A stretch of 58,183 bases of DNA from PSLL01 sp964389705. GTDB taxonomy: Bacteria > Desulfobacterota_D > UBA1144 > Nemesobacterales > CSP1-2. The notes under the pieces were generated by a model. The model searched no databases and was not told the origin of the DNA. It was given only the letters and a program-made list of their open reading frames with translations. Shown here piece after piece: positions 40,907 through 48,809 of this stretch (positions are counted from its first letter, which is position 1; the number at the start of each line of letters is the position of its first letter). The translations under genes and the position numbers were made by a program. The stretch is taken from contig CAYMEO010000004.1 of assembly GCA_964389705.1 (NCBI GenBank), positions 1 through 58,183 of the forward strand. The letters run 5' to 3'.

Positions 40907-41016
40907 ATGTGTAGAGGCAAAAGGTTGAAGCGGGTTCTGGAGATACCAAAACAGCAACGCTTATCTCATAAGTATTTGAAGTTTAAGGAGACAATAAAAA
41001 CGACTGTAGAGAGAGG
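40907..41016 (+). CDS. Open frame truncated by the scaffold gap, unidentified
   Basis: An ATG-started frame codes for about 36 basic residues (MCRGKRLKRVLEIPKQ at the start) and continues into the N run. It shows no similarity that I recognise and does not look like the N-terminus of a universal stress protein, whose remains lie on the other side of the gap. It may be spurious. Confidence 0.2.
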
Positions 41017-41116
41017 NNNNNNNNNNNNNNNNNNNNNNNNNNNNNNNNNNNNNNNNNNNNNNNNNNNNNNNNNNNNNNNNNNNNNNNNNNNNNNNNNNNN
41101 NNNNNNNNNNNNNNNN
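41017..41116. other. Assembly gap, 100 N
   Basis: Exactly 100 unknown bases, so the real length is unknown. Unlike the first gap, the flanks share no repeat. The N-terminal part of the universal-stress-protein remnant would fall here. Confidence 0.98.
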
Positions 41117-41344
41117 GGTGTAAGGCTTACTGTACTTCATGCCCAGTCCTTTGTTTTACCACCTTATTGAGGCAATATTGGCAAGGAATGTGGCCGAAGA
41201 AATAGTGAATTACGCCATTGAGCAGAAAAGTGGCCTTATCATCTTTGGTATGCGGTATAGAGTTTTCTCGGATCAAAATTCATCGGGAAAACCGCCGAGC
41301 CTGTGATTCGTTATGCACCGACTTTTGTACTCCTCATTCCTTAG
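41117..41344 (+). pseudogene. Decayed universal stress protein (UspA-like) gene
   Basis: Three reading frames together recall a Usp domain. From the gap VRLTVLHAQSFVLPPY (stop after Tyr) matches the first strand-loop. A second frame continues with EAILARNVAEEIVNYAIEQK and SGLIIFGMRYRVF, the nucleotide-loop region. A third frame ends GKTAEPVIRYAPTFVLLIP before TAG at 41342-41344, the classical C-terminus. About 50 middle residues are missing and two frame changes are needed, so the gene is not functional unless the assembly is wrong at several places. The 5' part lies in the gap. Confidence 0.7.
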
Positions 41345-41396
41345 ATATATGAGTCAATCTGAAAAGAGAATTAATAAGCTCACGGGGGTATCGAAT

Positions 41397-42755
41397 ATGA
41401 ATCGGCAACGGGAAAGACTTGTGGTTATAGGGGGAAATGCAGCAGGGCTAAGTGCGGCAAGCTATGTAAAAAGGAAAAGGCCTGAGACAGAGGTTCTAGT
41501 TTTTGAAAAATCACCTTATACCTCCTACGGTTCATGCGGGCTTCCATACTATATAGAGGGTCTTGTCAAAGACCCTATGGAACTCATAGCCGTACCGATT
41601 AGTGCACTTAAAGAAAAAAGGGGGCTTGATGTAAGGGTGCTGCACGAAGTCACAGATGTTGATACGGAAAAAAGACGAGTTAGAGTAAGAGACATTAAAG
41701 GTGAAAAAGAGATCGAGTTTTCTTATGACTGGCTTGTAATCTCTACAGATGCCTCTCCGGTAAGGCCTCCTTTGCCGGGTATTGGACTTAACGGTGTATT
41801 TACTCTTAGAACCCTCGAAGACGGAATAAGAATTGAAAATTTCATTAAGGTGGAATCTCCTAAAAGGGTCACTATTATCGGAGGGGGCTATATAGGAATG
41901 GAGGTGGCCGAGGCTTTTTCGATCCGAGGTTTTGAGGTTACAGTAGTTGAAAAGTTACCAAGGGTTTTATCAAACTTTGATGCGGAGTTTTCAGAACGGG
42001 TTGGGGAGAAACTCAGGGAAAAAGGTGTAAAACTTATTCTTGGCAGTGGAGTTAAATCTATAAAGGGAGATAGAATCGTAAGGGGAATTATAACCGAGAC
42101 CGGGACAGTTGAAACCGATTTGGTTCTTCTGGGGGTGGGAATAAAACCACAAATAACCCTTGCAAAGAAATCCGGGATAGAAATTGGGGAAACAGGGGCT
42201 ATAAAAATCAATGATAGAACAGAAACAAATATACATAGGGTTTACGCATGTGGGGATTGTGCAGAGGTACACCACAGGATTTTAAAGAGAAATGTCTGGA
42301 TCCCATTAGGAGATACAGCTAACAAACAGGGAAGAATTACCGGTGCAAATATAGTTGGAGAAGGAGTTTCTTTCCCAGGGATAATAGGTAGTGCAGCCAC
42401 AAAGGTGTTTGAGCTTGAGCTCGCCAGAACGGGGCTGGGAGAAGAGGAGGCAAAAAGTGAGGGATTTGATGTAACCACGACTTTGATTGAATCTTTTACA
42501 CGTGCACACTACTACCCTAATCGTAAGCCCATAATGATAAAGCTCATATCGGAAAAGAAGACCAAAAGGCTGATTGGGTCACAGGCAATGGGAGGGGAAG
42601 GAGTTGCAAAGAGGATAGATATCTTGGCCACAGCAATCTGGGCTGGTATGAAACTAGATGAAATAGCATGGCTTGACCTGACTTATGTGCCTCCGGTTGC
42701 CCCTGTTTGGGATCCTGTGCTTGTGGCGGCTCAGGTGGGTATGAAGGGGGATTAA
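41397..42755 (+). CDS. CoA-disulfide-reductase-like NAD(P)H/FAD oxidoreductase
   Basis: The FAD motif LVVIGGNAAGLSAASYVKRK is followed by YTSYGSCGLPYYIEG, in which the cysteine matches the single redox-active cysteine of CoA disulfide reductase and NADH oxidase-type enzymes. A second Rossmann motif (VTIIGGGYIGMEVAEAFS) and VYACGDCAEV follow. The C-terminal dimer domain ends with YVPPVAPVWDPVLVAAQ. I start at ATG 41397, just before the FAD motif; in-frame ATGs at 41349 and 41313 overlap or adjoin the Usp remnant. It precedes a sulfite oxidase, which hints at sulfane or thiol chemistry. Substrate not determinable. Confidence 0.87.
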   Translation: MNRQRERLVVIGGNAAGLSAASYVKRKRPETEVLVFEKSPYTSYGSCGLPYYIEGLVKDPMELIAVPISALKEKRGLDVRVLHEVTDVDTEKRRVRVRDIKGEKEIEFSYDWLVISTDASPVRPPLPGIGLNGVFTLRTLEDGIRIENFIKVESPKRVTIIGGGYIGMEVAEAFSIRGFEVTVVEKLPRVLSNFDAEFSERVGEKLREKGVKLILGSGVKSIKGDRIVRGIITETGTVETDLVLLGVGIKPQITLAKKSGIEIGETGAIKINDRTETNIHRVYACGDCAEVHHRILKRNVWIPLGDTANKQGRITGANIVGEGVSFPGIIGSAATKVFELELARTGLGEEEAKSEGFDVTTTLIESFTRAHYYPNRKPIMIKLISEKKTKRLIGSQAMGGEGVAKRIDILATAIWAGMKLDEIAWLDLTYVPPVAPVWDPVLVAAQVGMKGD

Positions 42756-43057
42756 TTGCTTGGCTTTTATGTCTTCCTTAGCGAGCGCAACGTAAAAAGT
42801 CTCGTACAGGATGGTCGGTGTATATGTGATTTTAGTTTTATCTCTTCTTACCGTAAATCGTATTTGACGTTGACACAGAGAAAGCGGCATATATATAATT
42901 ACGCGACAAGTACAGAATCTATTTCGAAGGCCCTTAGCGTTATTTGGAATGAATCCGCAACTTACGTACATATAAGTAGATAGAGAGTCTGTTTTATATC
43001 GTGGGATTGAATAGTTTGGTGTTAGGAAAGAGATAGTTTTAGAGGAGACATACTGTG
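42756..43057 (+). promoter_or_regulatory. Leader region of the sulfite oxidase genes
   Basis: About 300 bases without a convincing gene. A TTG-started frame at 42756-42983 has no ribosome site and no recognisable features. The notable element is a consensus promoter at 42870-42899. The transcript would have a leader of about 150 bases before sorA. Confidence 0.5.
42870..42899 (+). promoter_or_regulatory. Consensus sigma70-type promoter upstream of sorA
   Basis: TTGACA (42870-42875) and TATAAT (42894-42899) are both perfect consensus boxes, separated by 18 bases. A TTGACG lies directly before the -35 box. The start of transcription would be near 42906, giving a long leader to the sulfite oxidase gene at 43058. 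Confidence 0.65.
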
Positions 43058-44290
43058 ATGATTAGCAGGAGGGGATTTTTAAAAGGAGTGGCGGTTAGCT
43101 TTGCAATGTCTACGGGCAGATTCTTTGAGCCCAAATATATATTTGGTATGGACTTCATAGGACCAAAGGGTCTTCCCGAGGGTACTCTTCGTGAATCCAT
43201 AATGGCTGTGTTGCCCGGAAAAAAACCGCTTATTAAAAGGAGCTACCGCCCACCAAACTATGAAACTCCTGTTAGGTACTTTAACGATATTTTTACACCT
43301 AATGATGTTTTCTTTGTCAGGTATCACCTATCCAATATACCTCAGGTAGATGTGAAACGGTGGAGATTGAGGATAGGTGGAGATGCGGTGGATAAGCCAC
43401 TTGAACTCTCTATGGATGATCTCAAAAGGAGTTTTGAGCCTGTAGAAATAGCGGCTCTAAATCAATGCTCTGGTAACAGAAGGGGCCTTTTCAGTCCACA
43501 CGTTCCTGGGGTGCAGTGGGGTTACGGGGCTATGGGGAATGCCAGGTGGAAGGGGGTAAGGCTCAGAGACGTACTCAACAGGGCTGGAATAAGGGCAGGT
43601 GCCTTGGAGGTGACATTGAATGGGGCAGATGGCCCTGTTCTTCCGGCTACGCCAGATTTTGTAAAGAGTATTCCAATATGGAAGGCCATTAATGAAAACA
43701 CATTAGTGGCTTATGAGATGAACGGTGAACCACTGCCACAGTGGAACGGGTTTCCTGCAAGGGTCATCGCCCCTGGCTGGACTGCTACGTACTGGGTTAA
43801 GCACATTACTGATATAAATGTTATATCAAAGCCATTCGACGGGTATTGGATAAAAAAGGCCTATAGGATTCCAAGCAGTAGATTCCCTATAGTAGAGCGG
43901 TTTATATCACAGGAGACCGAGGTGGATACACCGATTACTGAGATGGTTGTAAATTCCCTTATAACCAATATTGAGGATGGTCAGATATTCAGGTTGGGTC
44001 ATGCAATTGAAATACGGGGTGTAGCATGGGACGGAGGATACGGTATAAAGACGGTAGAGGTCTCTACAGATGGGGGTAGGGGATGGCAGAGTGCAGAACT
44101 GGGTAGGGATTACGGGAGGTTTTCATGGAGGCAGTGGAGCTTTGTGTTTAGGCCTCCTAGGAGAGGCAAATACACGGTGATGGCAAAGGCGACAAATCGG
44201 ATAGGTCAGACTCAGACCTTTGAGCTTATATGGAATCCCGCCGGGTATCACAACAACGTGGTACAGGGTGTTGGTGTAAGCGTAGTTTAA
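43058..44290 (+). CDS. TAT-exported sulfite oxidase (molybdopterin, SorA-like)
   Basis: Residues 2-8 (ISRRGFLK) form a twin-arginine motif followed by a short hydrophobic segment, so the enzyme is folded with cofactor before export. The molybdopterin domain contains the metal-ligating Cys137 in LNQCSGNRRGLF and the substrate-region sequence PGVQWGYGAMGNARWKGVRL. The C-terminal Mo-co dimerisation domain includes VEVSTDGGRGWQSAELG. There is no haem domain in the same chain, so this is the SorA type. A cytochrome gene follows after 26 bases. AGAGGAG precedes the start; GTG 43055 is an alternative. It would oxidise sulfite to sulfate in the periplasm. Confidence 0.9.
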   Translation: MISRRGFLKGVAVSFAMSTGRFFEPKYIFGMDFIGPKGLPEGTLRESIMAVLPGKKPLIKRSYRPPNYETPVRYFNDIFTPNDVFFVRYHLSNIPQVDVKRWRLRIGGDAVDKPLELSMDDLKRSFEPVEIAALNQCSGNRRGLFSPHVPGVQWGYGAMGNARWKGVRLRDVLNRAGIRAGALEVTLNGADGPVLPATPDFVKSIPIWKAINENTLVAYEMNGEPLPQWNGFPARVIAPGWTATYWVKHITDINVISKPFDGYWIKKAYRIPSSRFPIVERFISQETEVDTPITEMVVNSLITNIEDGQIFRLGHAIEIRGVAWDGGYGIKTVEVSTDGGRGWQSAELGRDYGRFSWRQWSFVFRPPRRGKYTVMAKATNRIGQTQTFELIWNPAGYHNNVVQGVGVSVV

Positions 44291-44316
44291 ACATGCACTC
44301 TTGAGGAGATCTTCTC

Positions 44317-44610
44317 ATGAAGCGATTTTTATTTTCGGCCTTTTTATTTCTCTGTTTATTTTCTGCTCAGGCCTTTGGTCAGGAACAACCAATAGGGCTA
44401 AGGGATGGCCCAGGAAGAGAATTGGTAGAGGGTAATTGTGCAATCTGCCACAGCCTTGATTATCCGGTTATGAACTCGCCGTTTCTTGATAGGGCAGGTT
44501 GGGAAAAGACCATAAATAAGATGGTCAGTGTCTACGGTGCCCCTATCAAGAAAGAGGACATCCCAAAGATAGTTGACTATTTAACGAGGTATTACGGGAA
44601 AAAGGAATAA
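44317..44610 (+). CDS. Periplasmic monohaem cytochrome c, SorB-like
   Basis: A signal peptide (KRFLFSAFLFLCLFSAQAFG) precedes a 75-residue domain with one haem site CAICH (about 45-49) and a methionine-containing C-terminal part (INKMVSV). It directly follows the sulfite oxidase with GAGGAG before its ATG, as in sorAB operons, where SorB takes electrons from SorA and passes them to cytochrome c or an oxidase. A cbb3-type oxidase lies about 1.7 kb downstream, making it the plausible sink. The gene ends 28 bases from the convergent anti-sigma gene. Confidence 0.88.
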   Translation: MKRFLFSAFLFLCLFSAQAFGQEQPIGLRDGPGRELVEGNCAICHSLDYPVMNSPFLDRAGWEKTINKMVSVYGAPIKKEDIPKIVDYLTRYYGKKE

Positions 44611-44638
44611 GACTATAGGGGCTTCAATCCTCTGATTA

Positions 44639-44935
44639 TTAATATGGCTTCATTCCGGTGTTTTTATCTTGCCCTGTTTGGATAAACCTTTTAAAATCCT
44701 CTATTTCCTTTTCTAGGTCCTTACGTAGTTTGACTTTTTGGATTCGGTAAGCTTCTTTGGGTCTGAATTCTCTACACAACTTTATGGTCTTACGCAACGT
44801 GTTCAGGAGTGCTTTACAGGGTCTGCAATTCTTCATATGCCTGTTTATGTGCTCACATAGAGAGTCATCGAGCTCTTTATCCAGGTACATCGAAAGAAAT
44901 GAGATTATCTCCTTACAACTGAGCTTCTTTTTCAA
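44639..44935 (-). CDS. Zinc-finger anti-sigma factor
   Basis: I start at TTG 44935 (KKKLSCKEII), which has GGAGAGG at correct distance and overlaps the sigma gene's last codons. An ATG at 44983 would extend it into the sigma gene. The 98-residue product carries an HxxxCxxC motif (HMKNCRPC) with an upstream Cys in LSCKEI, the ZAS-type zinc site that holds an ECF sigma factor. There is no membrane span, so it would be a cytoplasmic anti-sigma. Thiol oxidation or zinc loss is a usual release signal for this class, which fits a sulfur and oxygen respiration neighbourhood. Confidence 0.8.
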   Translation of the reverse strand: MKKKLSCKEIISFLSMYLDKELDDSLCEHINRHMKNCRPCKALLNTLRKTIKLCREFRPKEAYRIQKVKLRKDLEKEIEDFKRFIQTGQDKNTGMKPY

Positions 44936-45590
44936 CTTCCTCTCCTTTTTTGTAGATCGAATCGAGATATTTAGAAAGTGCATTCCTCATGAGTAATCTC
45001 GCACGGTGAAGCCTGACCTTTACATTTGCCTCGCTTATTCCAACAACCCTTGAGACTTCTTTTGTTGAAAGCCCCTCCATATCGCGCAGCACTAGAACCA
45101 ATCTATAGTCAAACGGAACTTGAAGTAATGCTTTTTGGATAATATTTTGGTTCTCCCTTTCAAGGACCGCTCTATCCGGAATCTTCGACCAGTCAGGAAT
45201 CTCTTGTCTTTTTCCTTCTTCGTTTTTGTCCTTAGGTATGGGGCTGTCAAAAGAGAATATATCTTTAGGCTCATACTTTTCCTTACGCCTACTCATAAGG
45301 CAGGCGTTTTTTGCTACCTTATATAGCCAAACCGTTAAGGCCTTAGGGTTATTAAATTTGAGCCTTCTGGCCCCTCGGAAAAACTCAATAAGCACCTCTT
45401 GCATTGTGTCCTGGGCATCTTCTATGTGTCCTCCACAGACCTTCATACCGAAAGAGAGTACCAATTGCTGAATCTCTTTTAAAAATCGGTCTATAGCATT
45501 GGGCTTATCCTCCTTAATATCATCGAGGATTTTAGATATCTTCTCTACCGCTATTTTTCTCCTTTGTAACCTTTCCATATCGTTTTGCAT
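44913..45590 (-). CDS. ECF-family RNA polymerase sigma factor
   Basis: The 225-residue product has sigma2 (EDAQDTMQEVLIEFFRGARR, then LTVWLYKVAKNACL) and sigma4 (LLQVPFDYRLVLVLRDMEGL, STKEVSRVVGISEANVKVRL, RARLLMRNAL), joined by a linker. Sigma3 is absent, as in ECF factors. It is cotranscribed with the overlapping anti-sigma gene. A TATAAT box (45593-45598) lies only two bases before the first ATG, so either transcription starts elsewhere or translation begins at the second ATG (45578). It is divergent from the small membrane genes leading into ccoS and ccoN, which are candidate targets. Confidence 0.92.
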   Translation of the reverse strand: MQNDMERLQRRKIAVEKISKILDDIKEDKPNAIDRFLKEIQQLVLSFGMKVCGGHIEDAQDTMQEVLIEFFRGARRLKFNNPKALTVWLYKVAKNACLMSRRKEKYEPKDIFSFDSPIPKDKNEEGKRQEIPDWSKIPDRAVLERENQNIIQKALLQVPFDYRLVLVLRDMEGLSTKEVSRVVGISEANVKVRLHRARLLMRNALSKYLDSIYKKGEEVEKEAQL

Positions 45591-45624
45591 TCATTATAAC
45601 AGATTTGGGTATTGGAAACGAAAC

Positions 45625-45726
45625 ATGAGTAGTACTAAATCAAAATTTATAAAACTATTCCTTGTCTGTTTATCCTGCGTTGGCGTTGTAGTGGGATTGG
45701 TCTATCTCATAAGGTGGCTTTATTAG
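45625..45726 (+). CDS. Possible 33-residue membrane peptide
   Basis: An ATG-started frame codes for a basic N-terminus (MSSTKSKFIK) and a single hydrophobic span (LFLVCLSCVGVVVGLVYLI) ending RWLY. It lies 32 bases before a DUF2892 gene and heads the group that runs into ccoS and the oxidase. No clear ribosome site is present (GGAAACGAAAC upstream). It may be a small oxidase-associated subunit or a chance frame. Confidence 0.35.
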   Translation: MSSTKSKFIKLFLVCLSCVGVVVGLVYLIRWLY

Positions 45727-45758
45727 TGGGTTTTTAAGATAAAAGGAGGGGATGATCA

Positions 45759-45965
45759 ATGAGAAGAAACATGGGAACATTGGATCGGATTATAAGGATA
45801 GCAATAGCTATCATTATAGGTATTCTTTATTTCACCCACCATATAAGCGGCACGGCTGCGATTATTTTAGGTATTATAGCAATTGCATTTATTTTGACAA
45901 GCTTCGTAGGTACGTGTCCAATCTATATGCCCTTTGGCATTTCAACAAAGAGGGAAGGTCAATAG
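45759..45965 (+). CDS. DUF2892 family small inner-membrane protein
   Basis: The 68-residue protein starts MRRNMGTLDRIIRI and has two hydrophobic segments (about 10-26 and 32-51) followed by GTCPIYMPFGIST, the cysteine-containing end typical of DUF2892 proteins such as the C-terminal part of YgaP. AAAGGAGGGGATGATCA precedes the ATG, a strong ribosome site. These small proteins often occur near rhodanese or sulfur-metabolism genes. It lies between the ECF sigma gene and ccoS. Confidence 0.82.
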   Translation: MRRNMGTLDRIIRIAIAIIIGILYFTHHISGTAAIILGIIAIAFILTSFVGTCPIYMPFGISTKREGQ

Positions 45966-46005
45966 GATTGAAGAAGGATTCGTTTAATAGGTATAATAAG
46001 AAACC

Positions 46006-46221
46006 GTGAGTTTTCCACTGGGTGTTCTTATTCTAATCGTAGTTGCCCTACTAGGTGGATTTATGGCACTATGCGCCTTTGTTTGGGCTGTACGCACAGA
46101 TCAGTTCAACGATCTAAATGCCGGTGCTTATGCCATTTTCGATGATGAAGAACCAGTTGGGAAAATGACAGATAACACCTTCGGATTTCCTGAGTCAGAA
46201 GAGACAACGAAAAAAGAATGA
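46006..46221 (+). CDS. ccoS: Cytochrome oxidase maturation protein, cbb3-type (CcoS)
   Basis: A GTG start gives a 71-residue product with one N-terminal membrane span (LGVLILIVVALLGGFMALCAF). It is followed by the CcoS signature WAVRTDQFNDLNAGAYAIFDDEEP, which is close to the family consensus W(A/S)(V/I)+xGQFdDLegpa-rIL-DD. CcoS helps insert haem b and copper into subunit I. It lies 117 bases before ccoN. The other usual assembly genes (ccoG, ccoH, ccoI) are not in the window. Confidence 0.82.
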   Translation: MSFPLGVLILIVVALLGGFMALCAFVWAVRTDQFNDLNAGAYAIFDDEEPVGKMTDNTFGFPESEETTKKE

Positions 46222-46338
46222 ATTGTGGATTAACATACATTCAGACTCAACTGATGCCTGGGTTACTTTCCTGAGACTTGGTAGTGGGTTTATGGATAAA
46301 TTGCTACTGAATCGGGAGCGATCAAAAGGAGAGAAGAG

Positions 46339-47781
46339 ATGGATTTTTCAGATCATAGTAATGCATCTACAGATGAATCCCCTGAATTGTCCTTTCGCGT
46401 ATTAAGTGATGCTTCTACCTCTGGTCCGGTAATTGCTTTTTTTATATCTGCTGTGGTTTGGTTGCTTATAGGAACGGTCTTTGGACTCATTGCCTCATTG
46501 AAGTTCAACTTCCCCGATTGGCTAGGCTCTTATCCTGCTTTGACCTTTGGACGTGTGCGCCCCGCTCACCTAAATACTGTGATCTATGGTTGGGCTTCTA
46601 TTGCACTGGCAGGATGTTATATATGGCTTACTGCTAGGTTATGTCGCACTGAAATCCGTTGGCCTAGGCTCCTGTATATATCGGTTATCATCTGGGATAT
46701 CGGGGTTCTATACGGGATAATTGCCATCCTGAGTGGACACAGTCGGGGGATGGAATGGCTGGAATTTCCTCGAGTTGCAGAATTTCTAATTACAGTTGCC
46801 GCTGTGTGTCTTTCCCTTTCCATACTTCGTACCTTTCATGCACGTCGGGTGAAACATCTATATGTTTCCCTTTGGTATATAATGGCATCTGTCGTTTGGT
46901 TTCCCTTACTATATATTATTGCTAATCTGCCGTTTTATTCGGGTGTCACCCAAGCGGCGGTCAATTGGTGGTATGCCCACAATCTCTTAACCGTTTGGCT
47001 TACACCTGCAGGTTTGGCGGCCGCTTACTACTTTATTCCCAAGGTGATTGGCCGTCCTATACATAGTTACTATCTGTCTCTTCTTGGCTTCTGGTCATTT
47101 GCCCTTTTCTATAACTGGAACGGTATGCACCACCTAATAGGTGGTCCGCTTCCTACATGGCACATAACCGTCTCTATTGTTGCGAGTGTTCTGATGGTGA
47201 TTCCGGTGCTTACTGTAGCAATCAACCACCATCTGACTATGGTGGGGCATTTTGGAAAGCTAAGATATAGCCCAACCCTGCGCTTTGTTGTATTTGGTGC
47301 CATGTGCTATACGGCAGTGAGTCTTCAAGGTTCATTACAGGCATTGCGCTCATTTAACGAGGTCTCCCACTTTACTCACTATACAATTGGTCATGCACAC
47401 CTCGGTGTGTACGCCTTCGTTACTATGATTCTTTTTGGTGCAATCTACTATATTATGCCTAGACTGACTAAATGGGAATGGCCATATCCGATTCTCATAA
47501 AGTTTCACTTCTGGTTTGTTGCTTTGGGTATATTGTTGTATGTAGTATCTATGAGTATTGGCGGGATATTGCAGGGGCTGTATATGAACGACCCTGCGCG
47601 CCCTTTTATTGATTCGGTAGAAGTAACTAAACCTTATCTCTTAGCCCGCTCGGTATCGGGCATAATTATACTTATTGGACACCTGGTCTTTATATATCTT
47701 TTCTCCCTTATGGTTCTCAGAAGGGGTCCAGAACGAAAAGTCCCGCCTTGGCGTGAGGCATTAGAGGTGGCCGGCAGATGA
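46339..47781 (+). CDS. ccoN: cbb3-type cytochrome c oxidase subunit I (CcoN)
   Basis: This is the haem-copper catalytic subunit that reduces O2 and pumps protons. The 480 residues have about 12 membrane spans. Ligands visible are His77 (PAHLN, low-spin haem), His214 in WWYAHN and His264-His265 in GMHH for CuB, Tyr258 six residues before His264 at the place of the cross-linked tyrosine of cbb3 enzymes, and His352/His354 in TIGHAHLG for the haems. AAGGAG precedes the ATG. The ccoN stop overlaps the ccoO ATG (ATGA). Sequence around NWNGMHHLIGGPLP departs from classical proteobacterial CcoN, so this may be a divergent branch. Confidence 0.94.
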   Translation: MDFSDHSNASTDESPELSFRVLSDASTSGPVIAFFISAVVWLLIGTVFGLIASLKFNFPDWLGSYPALTFGRVRPAHLNTVIYGWASIALAGCYIWLTARLCRTEIRWPRLLYISVIIWDIGVLYGIIAILSGHSRGMEWLEFPRVAEFLITVAAVCLSLSILRTFHARRVKHLYVSLWYIMASVVWFPLLYIIANLPFYSGVTQAAVNWWYAHNLLTVWLTPAGLAAAYYFIPKVIGRPIHSYYLSLLGFWSFALFYNWNGMHHLIGGPLPTWHITVSIVASVLMVIPVLTVAINHHLTMVGHFGKLRYSPTLRFVVFGAMCYTAVSLQGSLQALRSFNEVSHFTHYTIGHAHLGVYAFVTMILFGAIYYIMPRLTKWEWPYPILIKFHFWFVALGILLYVVSMSIGGILQGLYMNDPARPFIDSVEVTKPYLLARSVSGIIILIGHLVFIYLFSLMVLRRGPERKVPPWREALEVAGR

Positions 47782-48809
47782 TGTTCATGAGGCTTACTAC
47801 CTTCTTTCTGGGGGTGCTGGCCACCCTTTTTATAGCATGGACTGGTTTGGTATTAGTTCCGGGGATTCAAATAAGCGAAATAAAGCCTTCTCCGCAGTTG
47901 CACCCCTATACAGAGCAACAACTCCGTGGAAGGGCAATTTACATACGCGAGGGTTGTATATACTGTCACAGTCAACAGACCCGTCCTCAAGGGTTTGGCG
48001 CAGACCAACTTCGCAACTGGGGGCGAGCCTCTGTACCCGGAGATTATGTCTATGATAAACCGCATCTTTTGGGAACCAGTCGAACAGGTCCTGACCTCTT
48101 TAATATTGCGGCACGTCAGCCGAGTGAAGAATGGCACTTGATTCACCTATACAACCCCAGAGCCGTTTCTCCCGATTCAGTAATGCCCCCATTTCCTTGG
48201 CTCTTTAGAGAGGAGGATTCAGGGTCATTAAAACGGAATTCGGCATCAGAAGAGAGGGTCGTTCCTGTACCAAAGGGATTTGCCCCTGAGGGTAAGGTCA
48301 TAATACCCACTCAAGAGGCCATTGATTTGGTGGCTTATCTTCTAAGCCTTAACCATACATATCCAATTGGAGAAAAAACTATAGGCACAACAGGGGTGAC
48401 TCCAAATTCTGAGCCTAAAGAGGTCAAGCGGGGTGTAGATGGTGGAGAGGTATATGCAAGAATATGTGTCTCATGTCATCAACCAAATGGTCAGGGTATT
48501 GTGGGGGCATTTCCTCCGCTTGCCGGCTCGGATTGGCTATTAAAAGACCCTGAGACGCCCATACGTATTGTACTTCATGGGCTACAGGGGTCTATAGAGG
48601 TAAAGGGAATGACTTACAATGGTGTTATGCCTGAATGGGGGTCGAGGCTTTCAGATGAGGAGATTGCCGCTGTTCTTACGCATGAGCGAAGGAGTTGGGG
48701 GAATTCTGCAGAGGAGATTACATCGGATATGGTAGATAGAATTCGTAAGGAAACTGCTAATCGCACGACTCCCTGGACACCAGATGAACTACAAAAATTG
48801 CGAAAATAA
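47778..48809 (+). CDS. ccoO: CcoO-type cytochrome c subunit with an added C-terminal cytochrome c domain
   Basis: The N-terminal 190 residues are CcoO: a membrane anchor (about 8-30), EGCIYCHSQQTRPQGFG with haem site Cys60/Cys63/His64, and GTSRTGPDLFNIAAR plus HLYNPRAVSPDSVMPPFPWLF, where a methionine is the likely sixth ligand. A linker leads to a second cytochrome c domain (about 217-343) with CVSCHQPNGQG (Cys229/Cys232/His233). The second domain is encoded by the first copy of the 367-bp perfect repeat. Ordinary CcoO (about 200 residues) lacks it, so this is a CcoO-CcoP-like fusion. Confidence 0.9.
   Translation: MMFMRLTTFFLGVLATLFIAWTGLVLVPGIQISEIKPSPQLHPYTEQQLRGRAIYIREGCIYCHSQQTRPQGFGADQLRNWGRASVPGDYVYDKPHLLGTSRTGPDLFNIAARQPSEEWHLIHLYNPRAVSPDSVMPPFPWLFREEDSGSLKRNSASEERVVPVPKGFAPEGKVIIPTQEAIDLVAYLLSLNHTYPIGEKTIGTTGVTPNSEPKEVKRGVDGGEVYARICVSCHQPNGQGIVGAFPPLAGSDWLLKDPETPIRIVLHGLQGSIEVKGMTYNGVMPEWGSRLSDEEIAAVLTHERRSWGNSAEEITSDMVDRIRKETANRTTPWTPDELQKLRK

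Larger units (their letters stand above)
40784..41396. other. Region between the OtsA-OtsB fusion gene and the flavoprotein, with gap and decayed gene
   Basis: This 613-base stretch holds the upstream side of the trehalose gene, a short open frame running into the gap (40907-41016), the 100-N gap and a broken universal-stress-protein gene. A weak minus-strand promoter (GTGACA, 17 bases, TTATAC, about 40811-40839) could serve the trehalose gene. Nothing else is clear. Confidence 0.5.

Noticed and set aside
42756..42983. TTG-started 75-codon frame after the flavoprotein
   Set aside because: No ribosome site and no motif; it overlaps the consensus promoter for the sulfite oxidase.
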